DNA of 64,000 bases, from the NCBI RefSeq assembly GCF_036227225.1, contig NZ_CP109444.1, positions 2,108,001-2,172,000 of the forward strand. The letters are read 5' to 3'. The position numbers and the translations under genes are program-made. Numbering within the stretch: position 1 is the stretch's first letter; every line of letters starts with the position of its first letter. This DNA is from Streptomyces sp. NBC_01478. GTDB taxonomy: Bacteria > Actinomycetota > Actinomycetes > Streptomycetales > Streptomycetaceae. Positions 53,423 through 62,045 of this stretch are shown here, piece by piece. The notes under the pieces are model-generated. The model did not search any database. It had not been told where the DNA came from and saw nothing but the letters and a program-made list of their open reading frames with translations.

Positions 53423-54638
53423 TCAGTGCGGTTTCCTTGGCGGGTGCGGGTTCGCTGTGGCTGGTCGCGCAGTTCCCCGCGCCCCTGGGGAGGGGCGCAA
53501 GCGCCCCGTCCACATCTGTCCACAGGTCCTCTACGTCCTCCAAACCCACCGACAGTCTCAGTAGGCCGTCGCTCACGCCCGCGCCCCTCCTGTTCTCCGC
53601 GTCCATCACCCGGTGGCTGATGGACGCGGGATGCTGGATGAGGGTGTCCACGCTGCCGAGGCTTACCGCTGGAGTGATCAGGCGGACTCCCGCGATGACC
53701 TCGTGGGGGTCACCGTGGGGCTCGAAGGCGATCATCGCGCCGCCGATGCGCGGGTAGTGGACGCGGGCCACGCGCGGGTCGGCGGCGAGGCGGCGGGCAA
53801 GTTCGGCGGCGGTCGCGGAAGCGGCCCGTACCCGGATCGGCAGGGTCGCGAGGCCGCGCAGCAACAGATAGCCGGCCAGCGGATGCAGTACGCCGCCGGT
53901 CGCGAAGCGGACCTGGCGCAGTCGCCCGGCGAACTCCTCGTCGCAGGCCACCACTCCCCCCATCACATCGCCGTGCCCGCCGAGGTACTTGGTGGCGCTG
54001 TGCAGGACGAGGCGTGCGCCGTGTTCGGCGGGGCGTTGCAGGACCGGGGTGGCGAAGGTGTTGTCGGCGAGGAGCGGGACCGAGCCGCAGGAGTGGGCGA
54101 CCGCGCGCAGATCGAGTTCGGCCAGGGTCGGGTTGGCCGGGGACTCGACGACGACCAGGCCCGTGTCCGGGCGCAGCGCGTCGGCGATCCCGGCCGGATC
54201 GGTCCAGGTCACCTCGGTGCCGAGCAGCCCGGCGGTGAGGAGGTGGTCACTGCTGCCGTAGAGGGGTCGTACCGCCACCACGTGCCGCAACCCCGTCGCG
54301 GCCCGCGCGAGCAGGACCGCGGTCAGGGCCGCCATGCCGCTGGCGAACGCCACCGCGCTCTCGGTGCCTTCGAGGCGGGCGAGGGCGGTCTCGAAGCGGG
54401 CGACGGTCGGGTTGCCGACGCGGCCGTAGACCGGCGGGCCGTCGGGTTCGGCGCCGGTGGCGGTGAAGGCGTCGACGCGGGCGGCCTCGGCACGGCTGTC
54501 GTACGACGGGTAGGTGGTCGACAGGTCGATCGGCGGGGCGTGCAGGCCCTGCCGGGCGAGGTCGTCGCGGCCGGCGTGCACGGCTTCGGTGGCCAGGGCG
54601 CGCGGGGGCGGGGAGGTGTGCAGGCTCGCTGAGTCCAT
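53391..54638 (-). CDS. cystathionine gamma-synthase/lyase family PLP enzyme
   Basis: 415 residues from ATG 54638; a TTG start 18 bases upstream is less likely. Cys/Met metabolism PLP family: YGRVGNPTVARFETALARLE (71-90), FASGMAALTA, Asp192 in LLADNTFATP, Schiff-base Lys217 in SATKYLGGHGD, and a conserved LSVGLEDVEDLW near the normal C-terminus. Substrate could be cystathionine, homoserine ester or methionine. The last 40 residues (LAPLPRGAGNCATSHSEPAP) are encoded by a dispersed repeat and are unlike the family. Divergent from an Lrp-type regulator that probably controls it. Confidence 0.88.
   Translation of the reverse strand: MDSASLHTSPPPRALATEAVHAGRDDLARQGLHAPPIDLSTTYPSYDSRAEAARVDAFTATGAEPDGPPVYGRVGNPTVARFETALARLEGTESAVAFASGMAALTAVLLARAATGLRHVVAVRPLYGSSDHLLTAGLLGTEVTWTDPAGIADALRPDTGLVVVESPANPTLAELDLRAVAHSCGSVPLLADNTFATPVLQRPAEHGARLVLHSATKYLGGHGDVMGGVVACDEEFAGRLRQVRFATGGVLHPLAGYLLLRGLATLPIRVRAASATAAELARRLAADPRVARVHYPRIGGAMIAFEPHGDPHEVIAGVRLITPAVSLGSVDTLIQHPASISHRVMDAENRRGAGVSDGLLRLSVGLEDVEDLWTDVDGALAPLPRGAGNCATSHSEPAPAKETALTTALRPSRTP
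53442..53507. repeat. dispersed extragenic repeat, copy 2
   Basis: GGGTGCGGGTTC (53442-53453) and GCGCAGTTCCCCGCGCCCCT (53467-53486) match copy 1 near 41422-41467. Copy 2 runs on into a GGGGCGC-AA-GCGCCCC hairpin (53492-53507). It lies wholly inside the C-terminal coding part of the PLP-enzyme ORF. Confidence 0.8.
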
Positions 54639-54698
54639 GGACCGAAGGGTGAACAATCACCGGCCGCCACGGTCAGAGGCCCGTGTTACGTTCGGCCG

Positions 54699-55193
54699 AT
54701 GAGCGAAAACGTCGTACTGGATCCGGTTGATCTGCATCTGCTGCGGTTGCTGCAGAACGACGCACGGGCGACGTATCGCGAGCTCGCGGCGCAGGTCGGG
54801 GTCGCGCCGTCGACCTGTCTGGACCGGGTGGCGCGGCTGCGCCGGGCCGGTGTGATCCTCGGGCATCAACTGCGGCTCGATCCGGCCAAGTTGGGACGCG
54901 GCCTGGAGGCGCTGCTGTCGGTGCAGGTCAGGCCGCATCGGCGGGAGTTGGTGGGGCCGTTCGTGGAGCGGATCCGGGCCCTGCCGGAGTCGCGGACCGT
55001 GTTCCATCTGACCGGTCCCGACGACTATCTCGTCCATGTGGCCGTCGCGGACATGGCCGATCTGCAGCGGCTGGTCCTGGACGAGTTCACGTCACGGCGC
55101 GAAGTGGCCCGGGTGGAGACCCGGTTGATCTTCCAGCAGTGGGACTGCGGGCCCTTGCTGCCGCTTGCCACGCCCGTAGCTGAATCGGGGTGA
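54699..55193 (+). CDS. Lrp/AsnC-family regulator next to the PLP enzyme
   Basis: 164 residues. N-terminal HTH (LQNDARATYRELAAQVGVAP, STCLDRVARLRRAGVILGHQ) and C-terminal RAM/AsnC ligand domain (FHLTGPDDYLVHVAVADMAD). The 60-base gap to the divergent PLP gene contains GGTGA-ACAA-TCACC (54648-54661), a small inverted repeat. Family knowledge: binds an amino acid and regulates its metabolism, so methionine or cysteine control of the neighbour is plausible. Confidence 0.9.
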   Translation: MSENVVLDPVDLHLLRLLQNDARATYRELAAQVGVAPSTCLDRVARLRRAGVILGHQLRLDPAKLGRGLEALLSVQVRPHRRELVGPFVERIRALPESRTVFHLTGPDDYLVHVAVADMADLQRLVLDEFTSRREVARVETRLIFQQWDCGPLLPLATPVAESG

Positions 55194-55226
55194 CGGGAAG
55201 AAGTTCGGCGTATGAGGATGGTCCCC

Positions 55227-56918
55227 ATGTCGCAGACCAACACCCCGCTGCCCCGGCAGGTGGCCGACGCCTACGTCGACGACCTCATCGCCCTCGACCC
55301 GGTCACCGGAACGTATCTCGGCGTGAAGGAGAGTTCGAGCAGGCTGACCGACCTCTCGCCCGCGGGTCAGGAGGCCCTCGCGGAGCTTCAGCGGGCGACG
55401 CTCACGAAGCTCGACGAGGCCGAGCTCCGGCCCGGAGCGGACGCTGACATCGAGCGCCGCTGCGCCCGCCTGCTGCGCGAACGACTCACCGCCCAACTCG
55501 CCGTGCACGAGGCCGAGGAGGGCCTCCGCGCGGTCGGCAACTTGCACACGCCCGCGCACGCGGTGCGCGAGGTGTTCACCCTGACGCCGACAGGGACCGA
55601 CGAGGACTGGGCGGCGATCGCCGAACGGCTGCGCGCGGTGCCCACCGCGCTGGCCGGCTACCGCGAGTCCCTCCAACTCGGCCTGGACCGCAAGCTGTTC
55701 GCGGGCCCGCGCCCGACGGCCACCTTCATCGGCCAGCTCACCGAGTGGTCGGACACGGACGGCCAGGGACGCGGCTGGTACGAGGACTTCGCCTCGGCCG
55801 GTCCCGACTCCCTGCGCTCCGAGCTGGACGAGGCCGCGAGCGCGGCGACCGCCGCGCTGGTGGAGCTGCGCGACTGGATGCGGGACGTGTACGCGCCCGC
55901 GATCGAGGGCGCGCCGAACACGGTGGGCCGTGAGCGGTACGTGCGCTGGGCGCGCTATTTCAACGGCACGGAGCTCGACCTCGACGAGGCGTACGCGTAC
56001 GGCTGGTCCGAGTACCACCGGCTGCTCGCCGAGATGAAGCGGGAGGCCGAGAAGATCCTGCCCGGCGCCGAGACCCCGTGGGTGGCACTGGCGCACCTCG
56101 ACGAGGACGGCCGGCACATCGAGGGCGTCGACGAGGTCCGCGTCTGGCTCCAGGGCCTGATGGACAAGGCGATCGAGGAACTGGACGGCACCCACTTCGA
56201 ACTCGCCGAGCGGGTACGGCGGGTGGAGTCGCACATCGCGCCCCCGGGCAGCGCGGCGGCACCGTACTACACCTCCCCCTCGTCGGACTTCTCGCGGCCG
56301 GGCCGCACCTGGCTGCCGACGATGGGGCAGACCCGGTTCCCGGTCTACGACCTCGTCTCGACCTGGTACCACGAGGGCGTCCCCGGCCATCACCTCCAAC
56401 TCGCCCAGTGGGCGCACGTCGCCGACGACCTGTCCCGCTACCAGGCCTCCGTCGGCATGGTCAGCGCCAACGCCGAGGGCTGGGCGCTGTACGCGGAGCA
56501 ACTGATGGACGAACTGGGCTTCCTGGGCGACGCGGAGGAGCGACTCGGCTTCCTCGACGGGCAGATGATGCGGGCCACCCGGATCATCGTCGACATCGGC
56601 ATGCACCTGGAGCTGGAGATTCCGGCGGACTCGCCGTTCCACCCCGGTGAGCGGTGGACGCCGGAGCTGGCCCAGGAGTTCTTCGGGGCGCACAGCAGCC
56701 GGCCGGCGGACTTCGTGGAGAGCGAACTGACCCGCTATCTCACGATCCCGGGCCAGGCCATCGGCTACAAACTCGGCCAGCGGGCCTGGCTGTTGGGCCG
56801 GGAGAACGCGCGGCAGCGGCACGGCGACGCCTTCGACCTGAAGGCGTGGCACATGGCCGCATTGTCGCAGGGTTCACTGGGGTTGGACGACCTGGTGGAC
56901 GAGCTGTCGCAGTTGTGA
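55227..56918 (+). CDS. DUF885-family metallohydrolase
   Basis: 563 residues from ATG 55227, chosen over ATG 55212 since GAGGATGG lies just ahead and homologs begin near SQTNTPLPRQVADAYVDDLI. Zinc-binding HEGVPGHHLQLAQW (about 390) has the HExxxHH arrangement of DUF885, a family distantly related to M32-type carboxypeptidases; a Glu further on in NAEGWALYAEQLM completes the site. No signal peptide, so it is cytoplasmic. Peptidase activity is the family expectation, not shown. A 14-bp hairpin follows. Confidence 0.88.
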   Translation: MSQTNTPLPRQVADAYVDDLIALDPVTGTYLGVKESSSRLTDLSPAGQEALAELQRATLTKLDEAELRPGADADIERRCARLLRERLTAQLAVHEAEEGLRAVGNLHTPAHAVREVFTLTPTGTDEDWAAIAERLRAVPTALAGYRESLQLGLDRKLFAGPRPTATFIGQLTEWSDTDGQGRGWYEDFASAGPDSLRSELDEAASAATAALVELRDWMRDVYAPAIEGAPNTVGRERYVRWARYFNGTELDLDEAYAYGWSEYHRLLAEMKREAEKILPGAETPWVALAHLDEDGRHIEGVDEVRVWLQGLMDKAIEELDGTHFELAERVRRVESHIAPPGSAAAPYYTSPSSDFSRPGRTWLPTMGQTRFPVYDLVSTWYHEGVPGHHLQLAQWAHVADDLSRYQASVGMVSANAEGWALYAEQLMDELGFLGDAEERLGFLDGQMMRATRIIVDIGMHLELEIPADSPFHPGERWTPELAQEFFGAHSSRPADFVESELTRYLTIPGQAIGYKLGQRAWLLGRENARQRHGDAFDLKAWHMAALSQGSLGLDDLVDELSQL

Positions 56919-56947
56919 CGCCCATCTGACGCACGTGAGTGACATGT

Positions 56948-56984
56948 CGGCGGCCGGGTCCGGGAGTTGAGGACCCGGCCGCCG
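56948..56984 (+). terminator. 14-bp hairpin after the DUF885 gene
   Basis: CGGCGGCCGGGTCC (56948-56961) pairs perfectly with GGACCCGGCCGCCG (56971-56984) around a 9-base loop, 30 bases past the stop codon. Confidence 0.85.
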
Positions 56985-56999
56985 CTTGCGTCTGAGGCC

Positions 57000-57255
57000 A
57001 GGGACGAAGTCCCGCAAGCCGTCCGCCAGTTCCGGGGCACGGTCGCCGCCTGCATCCGGCGCCGGAGCCCCTCAACCGCCCGCCGGTTCCCAGGCGCGAC
57101 CAACACCTGCATCCCGACACCGGTGCCGAACGCCCTTCAACCACACGCCCGTTCCACGAAATAACAGCAGCCCGCCACCGGCGCCGAAGTCCCGTGCCCC
57201 GCACGGCAGTTCCAGGACGCGACCGGCACCCGCATCCGCCACCGAGTGCCGACGC
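57000..57255. repeat. degenerate tandem repeat, about 62-bp period
   Basis: The motif CCGGCGCCG(G/A)AG or a close variant recurs at about 57057, 57120, 57178 and 57242, and blocks such as GCCAGTTCC / GCCGGTTCC / GCCCGTTCC / GGCAGTTCC and CTGCATCC / CCGCATCC recur with the same spacing. About four copies. No protein-coding gene is seen in 56985-57286. Confidence 0.65.
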
Positions 57256-57286
57256 CCTGTCCCACCCCGCCCCGCCGCGCTACCCG

Positions 57287-57805
57287 TCAGCCAGAAAGCC
57301 TTCGCAGTTGGACCAGTCCGAGCCAGGTCTCCGGGCCCGGTTGGGCCTGACCCGCGCGGACCGTGTAGCGGCCCGGTTCCAGGTCTACCTTCAGGTGTTC
57401 CGTGCCTTCCGAGTCGCGTCCGGGCCAGGCCGAGTCGAAGAGGACGAGCGGTCCGGGTACGTGCCACTCCACCTCGTTCTCCCAGATCGCGCAGGCGAGC
57501 GCGGCGGGCACGCCGGCCAGTGCCTCGTCCTCGGAGTTCGCGGCGCACCACCGTACGAACGTGCCGTGTTCCGGCAGGAAGGCGGTCGACGCGGGATCCT
57601 CGCCGAGGACCAGCGCCGCGCTGTCGCCCACGGGCAGCAGGCCGGCGTATCCACCGACCTCGCACGCCCGGTCGTAGTCCGAGGCGAGTTCGTCACCGTC
57701 GGCTCCCGTCCAGAACGGCAACACCGTCTCCGGCACCGCTATGAGCGGCCCGCCGCCCGACTCCACCCACTGCACCGCCGTTCCCGGCTCCGCGTATCGC
57801 GCCAT
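57287..57805 (-). CDS. Imm21-family immunity protein (orphan)
   Basis: 172 residues. The Imm21 signature is visible: AVQWVESGGGPLIAVPETVL (about 10-29), the acidic stretch DYDRACEVGGYAGLLPVGDS and VLGEDPASTAFLPEHGTFVR WC-type segment, ending in PGPETWLGLVQLRRL. Family knowledge: Imm21 proteins are predicted to neutralise nuclease-type polymorphic toxins. No toxin gene is next to it here; the RHS gene at the left end is 50 kb away. It may protect against toxins of competing strains. Confidence 0.8.
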   Translation of the reverse strand: MARYAEPGTAVQWVESGGGPLIAVPETVLPFWTGADGDELASDYDRACEVGGYAGLLPVGDSAALVLGEDPASTAFLPEHGTFVRWCAANSEDEALAGVPAALACAIWENEVEWHVPGPLVLFDSAWPGRDSEGTEHLKVDLEPGRYTVRAGQAQPGPETWLGLVQLRRLSG

Positions 57806-57924
57806 GGGCAGAACCTAACGCACAGCCATCCCACATGTTCGCGGTTCGGGAGACCCGCGTGTCCGGGCGGCCTGCACGCGAACTCGCCTGCCGGGGCGCC
57901 CAGTTGAAGGACGGCGCGCGGGAT

Positions 57925-58404
57925 TCAGCAGCCGCAGTCGCCCGCCGCGACCGGCGCCGTCAACGAATCGACCACACCTCGCTCACGCCCCTCCCACGTC
58001 TCGAACTCGAAGCCCTCACGCACCCAGTACTCGAAACCCCCGAGCATCTCCTTGACCTGGTACCCGAGTTCGGCGAGCGCGAGGGCGGCGCGGGTGGCGC
58101 CGTTGCAGCCCGGGCCCCAGCAATACGTCACGACCGGCACGGACTTGTCGAGGAGAGCCTCGGCCTGTGCGGGGACGAGCGCGGTGGGGAGGTGGACCGC
58201 CCCGGGGATGTGCCCCTGGTCCCAGGACTCGGTGGACCGTGAGTCGAGGACGACGAAGCCGGGATCGCCGCCGGCCGCGAGCGCGGCGGCCACGTCGGAG
58301 ACGTCGGCGTGGAAGGCGAGGCTCGCACGGAAGTGGGCGACGGCTGCCGCGGGCGCGGCGGGGGCGACCCGCAGTACGGGGTTGACGGCGGTGATGCTGC
58401 TCAT
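57925..58404 (-). CDS. rhodanese-like sulfurtransferase
   Basis: 159 residues from ATG 58404. A single rhodanese domain: VVLDSRSTESWDQGHIPGAV (about 50-69), then the active-site loop in VTYCWGPGCNGATRAALALA with the catalytic Cys as the first or second Cys of CWGPGC. The C-terminus ends CGC. Family knowledge: transfers sulfane sulfur or acts as a single-domain phosphatase-like protein. It is divergent from an Lrp-type regulator, which probably controls it in response to a sulfur amino acid (inference). Confidence 0.9.
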   Translation of the reverse strand: MSSITAVNPVLRVAPAAPAAAVAHFRASLAFHADVSDVAAALAAGGDPGFVVLDSRSTESWDQGHIPGAVHLPTALVPAQAEALLDKSVPVVTYCWGPGCNGATRAALALAELGYQVKEMLGGFEYWVREGFEFETWEGRERGVVDSLTAPVAAGDCGC

Positions 58405-58413
58405 GGTCCGGCC

Positions 58414-58455
58414 TTTCACGAGGTGAAACGGGGTGCCGCAAAGCGTCACGAGGTG
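58414..58455. promoter_or_regulatory. repeated operator half-sites between rhodanese and Lrp genes
   Basis: TTTCAC-GAG-GTGAAA (58414-58428) is a perfect palindrome. Its core TCACGAGGTG recurs exactly at 58446-58455, 30 bases on, i.e. about three helical turns. Such phased sites suit Lrp-type octamers that wrap DNA. Confidence 0.55.
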
Positions 58456-58556
58456 TCCCTACGGCCAGAAATCTACGGTCGCCGCCCCGCTCCCTGAAGG
58501 GACGATCCCCGCCGTTCCCCTTGATCCGCCGGGGATTCCCCTGCTATTCCTCAGGG

Positions 58557-59012
58557 ATGACCGCGCATTCCCCTTACTCCCCGGACGCCACCGACTGGCG
58601 CATCCTCGACGTCCTCCAGCGGGAGGGCCGGACCGGCTTCGCCGAGCTGGCGCGTGCCGTCTCCATGTCCGCGAGCGCGGTCACCGAGCGGGTGCGGCGG
58701 CTGGAGGAGGCCGGGGTGATCCAGGGGTACGCGGCGGTCGTGGACCCGGAGCGACTGGGCCTGCCGATCCTGGCGTTCGTGCGGCTGCGCTATCCGAACG
58801 GCAACTACAAACCCTTCCACGACCTGGTCGCGGTGACGCCGGAGATCCTGGAGGCGCATCACATCACGGGCGACGACTGCTTCATGATCAAGGTCGCGGC
58901 CCGTTCGATGCGCCACCTGGAGGAGGTCTCGGGGAAGATCGGCGCCCTGGGATCGGTCACCACCAGCGTCGTCTACTCCTCACCGCTCCCCCGCCGACCG
59001 CTGGGCCACTGA
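58557..59012 (+). CDS. Lrp/AsnC-family regulator next to the rhodanese
   Basis: 151 residues from ATG 58557. HTH (LDVLQREGRTGFAELARAVS, MSASAVTERVRRLEEAGVIQ) and RAM domain (FVRLRYPNGNYKPFHDLVAV; HHITGDDCFMIKVAARSMRH). Divergent from the rhodanese gene with phased repeats between. It converges with sbcC, 11 bases away. Confidence 0.92.
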   Translation: MTAHSPYSPDATDWRILDVLQREGRTGFAELARAVSMSASAVTERVRRLEEAGVIQGYAAVVDPERLGLPILAFVRLRYPNGNYKPFHDLVAVTPEILEAHHITGDDCFMIKVAARSMRHLEEVSGKIGALGSVTTSVVYSSPLPRRPLGH

Positions 59013-59023
59013 CCTCGCAGACC

Positions 59024-62014
59024 TCACTGCCCCCGCTGCCGTACGGCCGACCCGTCCCGCCCCTTCACGACCTCCAACTGCGCGTGGATGCGCCGCCGCA
59101 GATCGGCGACATGGCTGACGATGCCGACGCTGCGGTCCCGTTCGCGCAGGGAGTCGAGGACGTCGAGGACCTCGTCGAGGGTCTGCTCGTCGAGGCTGCC
59201 GAAGCCCTCGTCGATGAAAAGGGTGTCGAGCCGGACCCCGCCGGCCTCGTCGGTGACCACGTCCGCGAGCCCGAGTGCGAGGGCGAGCGAGGCGAAGAAC
59301 GTCTCGCCGCCGGACAGCGTCGCCGTGTCCCGCTCCCGCCCGGTCCACGCGTCGACGACATGCAGCCCCAGTCCGCTACGGCCGCGCCCGGCCCGGTCGT
59401 CGGAGTGGACGAGGGTGTAGCGGCCGGACGACATGCGCTGCAGCCGTACGGTCGCCGCCGCGGCCACCTGTTCCAGCCGGGCCGCGAGGACGTACGACTC
59501 CAGGCGCATCCGGCGTTCGTTGTCGGCCGAGGTGCCCGCGGTGAGGGCGGCGAGGCGGGCCACCCGGTCGTACTCCTCGCGCAGCGGCGCCAGTTGACGT
59601 GCCCCGGCGGCCGATCGGGCGGAGAGCCGGTCGAGTTCGGCGCAGCGCCGGGCCGCCGCGTCGGACGTGGAGGCGGCGTCACGGGTCCGCTGCACGGCCG
59701 CGGTGGCGGTGCGCTGCGCCAGGTCGAGGTCGGCGGGGGCCTGTCGCGCGGCTGCCGCCGTGTCGGCCTCCGCGAGGACGGCCTGGACGGCGGCCTCCTC
59801 CGACTGCCAGGCGTCCAGGCGCCGTTGGAGCTCGCGATGGGCGGTGTCGTCGAGGAGGGCGGCGGCAGCGGCCTGCGGGGTGTCGAACCCGGCGCGGAAG
59901 GCGGCGTCGGCGAGCCGGGCGTCGGCGTCCTTGAGGCGCTGCGCGGTGTCCTCGGCGATACGGACGGCGTCGGCGGCGTCGGTGAGCAGCGCGGCCTGCC
60001 GCTCCAACTGGGCGGCACGCGTGGCCACACTGTCGGCGGTGCCCCGCGAGTGCGTCAACTCCCCTTCCAGGGCGGCCTGTTCGCGTTCCAGGCTGTCGCG
60101 GAGGGTCGTACGGGAAGCGGCTCGGACCGCGGCCTGCTGCTGGATCTCGGTCCGTCGGACGTGCTCCTGCTCGGCCCGGCGCAGTTCCTCGGTGGCGGGG
60201 TGCAGCCAGGACGCGTCCCGCCGCGCCTGCTCGTAGAGCTGCCCCAACTCCGCGACCTCGTCGGCGAGTCGACCGGTCGGCGCGTCACCCGCCTCGGCGG
60301 TGGCGGCGGCGAGGGCTTCCCGTACGACGCCCAGGCGGCGCTCGGCCTCGGTGCGCTGTTCCTCGGCGCGCTGGTGGGCGGTGAGGGCCTGCTCCTCCGC
60401 CGCGCGGTCGACGTGCCCGGCGGATTTACGGGCGGGGGCGGGGTGTTCGGTGGCCCCGCAGACGGCGCAGGGTTCGCCGTCGGTGAGGTGGGCGGCGAGT
60501 TCGGCGGCGATGCCGCTCAGCCGCTGTTCCTTGAGGTCGAGCCAGTGGGCGCGGGCCGTCAGGGCACGGTCGGCCGAGGCGAGCACCTGCCGCTGGGCGT
60601 CCTCGGTGTCACCGGCGAACTCGTCCCGCTGCCGGGCCGCCCCGAGCCGTCGCTCGGCGGGTTCGCGCCGGACGCCGAGCTGTTCGGCCCGGGTGGTGGC
60701 CTCCTGCGCCGACTCGATCCGTGCCTGAAGTCCCGCGCGGGTCGTGTCCCACTCGGCGAGCCAGGCCTCGGCCTCCTGTCGGACGTCCTCGTCGGCGCGC
60801 TCCTGCCGGTCCAACTCGGCACGCTCCACGCCGAGTTCGGTGAGTCGTTGCTCGGCGCGACGGGCCGACTCGAGTCCGCCCAGCTCCTCGGCGGCCCGGC
60901 GGGCGGCGGCGGCGAGTCCGGCCGCGCCGGCGTCCGCGAAGGTGTCCGGCAGCAGGTGCCGCGCGCGTGCCTCGGCCCGGGTGGCGTCCCGGTGCTCGGC
61001 GTCGGCGGCGTCCCGCAGGTCCAGCGCCGGCGCCACCGCCTCCGCCTTCCGGGCCCGCTCCATCCGCGCCTGCGCCTGCCGGTAGCCGTCGGCCCGCTCC
61101 GCCATGAGCGCGGCCCGCTCCCGCGCCTGCGCGAACCGCTGTTGCAGGCGCGCCAGTTCGCGTACGTCGGCCAGCTCGCGGTCGGCGGCGGCCTGGGCGG
61201 ACTCGGCGGCGGCGAGGCGGCTGTGCGCGACGGCGAGTTGTTCGCGCGCGGTGCTGCGGGCGACGGCCGCCGCGCTCAACACCGCGTCGGCGAGGCCCGG
61301 TTCGCCCGGGGCGAGGTCGGGCAGCTCCATGGCGTCGCCGGCCGCCTGCTGCATGCGGTGCGCGTCGGCGAGCAACTCGGCATCGCCCTCGCGGACTTGG
61401 GACTCGGTGGCCCGGCGCCGCTCGGCGAGCCGCTTCTCGACCTCGGCGAAGCGGTGGGTGTCGAAGAGCCGGCCGAGCAGCTTGCCGCGCGCCTCGGCGT
61501 CCGAGCGCAGGAAACGTGCGAACTCGCCCTGGGGCAGCAGCACGACCTGGCAGAACTGCTCCCTGCTCATCCCGAGGAGCTGGGTGATCTCCTCGCCGAT
61601 CTCCTGGTGCGAGCGGCTGAGGTCCTTCCAGACGGCGGTCGTCGCGTCGTACTCGCGCAGCCAGCTCTGTGCCTTGTCCAGGGTGCTGCCGGTGCCGCGT
61701 TTCTTGGGGCGCTCCCAGGGCGGCTGCCGGGTGAGCTCCAACCGCCGCCCGGCGACGGTCAGTTCGAGCCGCACCTCGGTGCGCGTGCCGGCCTCCGCGT
61801 GGTCGCTGCGCAGGGACATGCCCTGGCCGGACTGACGGACGCCGGGCACCGAGCCGTAGAGCGCGTAGCACACGGCGTCGAGGACGGAGGTCTTGCCGGC
61901 GCCGGTGGGCCCGTGCAGGAGGAAGAGCCCGGCGGAGGAGAGTTCGTCGAAGTCGACGGTCTGGGAACCGCCGAAGGGGCCGAAGGCGGTGATGTCGAGC
62001 CGATGCAGCCTCAT
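59024..62014 (-). CDS. sbcC: SbcC, SMC-like ATPase of the SbcCD nuclease
   Basis: 996 residues from ATG 62014; the frame is open further upstream but that part overlaps sbcD. Walker A is GPTGAGKTS (about 35-43) in LLHGPTGAGKTSVLDAVCYA. Two long coiled coils (about 180-450 and 560-830) flank the zinc hook CAVCGATEH near 515. The signature LSGGETFFASLALALGLADV and Walker B LDTLFIDEGFGSLDEQTLDE are at the C-terminus. Family knowledge: with SbcD it opens hairpins and processes blocked double-strand ends. It lies 31 bases after sbcD. Confidence 0.95.
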   Translation of the reverse strand: MRLHRLDITAFGPFGGSQTVDFDELSSAGLFLLHGPTGAGKTSVLDAVCYALYGSVPGVRQSGQGMSLRSDHAEAGTRTEVRLELTVAGRRLELTRQPPWERPKKRGTGSTLDKAQSWLREYDATTAVWKDLSRSHQEIGEEITQLLGMSREQFCQVVLLPQGEFARFLRSDAEARGKLLGRLFDTHRFAEVEKRLAERRRATESQVREGDAELLADAHRMQQAAGDAMELPDLAPGEPGLADAVLSAAAVARSTAREQLAVAHSRLAAAESAQAAADRELADVRELARLQQRFAQARERAALMAERADGYRQAQARMERARKAEAVAPALDLRDAADAEHRDATRAEARARHLLPDTFADAGAAGLAAAARRAAEELGGLESARRAEQRLTELGVERAELDRQERADEDVRQEAEAWLAEWDTTRAGLQARIESAQEATTRAEQLGVRREPAERRLGAARQRDEFAGDTEDAQRQVLASADRALTARAHWLDLKEQRLSGIAAELAAHLTDGEPCAVCGATEHPAPARKSAGHVDRAAEEQALTAHQRAEEQRTEAERRLGVVREALAAATAEAGDAPTGRLADEVAELGQLYEQARRDASWLHPATEELRRAEQEHVRRTEIQQQAAVRAASRTTLRDSLEREQAALEGELTHSRGTADSVATRAAQLERQAALLTDAADAVRIAEDTAQRLKDADARLADAAFRAGFDTPQAAAAALLDDTAHRELQRRLDAWQSEEAAVQAVLAEADTAAAARQAPADLDLAQRTATAAVQRTRDAASTSDAAARRCAELDRLSARSAAGARQLAPLREEYDRVARLAALTAGTSADNERRMRLESYVLAARLEQVAAAATVRLQRMSSGRYTLVHSDDRAGRGRSGLGLHVVDAWTGRERDTATLSGGETFFASLALALGLADVVTDEAGGVRLDTLFIDEGFGSLDEQTLDEVLDVLDSLRERDRSVGIVSHVADLRRRIHAQLEVVKGRDGSAVRQRGQ

Positions 62015-62045
62015 CGCACACCCTCTCCTGCCGAGGGCCGCGCGC

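Noticed and set aside
57000..57255. possible CRISPR array
   Set aside because: Copies are degenerate throughout, there is no constant repeat with unique spacers, and no cas genes are present.
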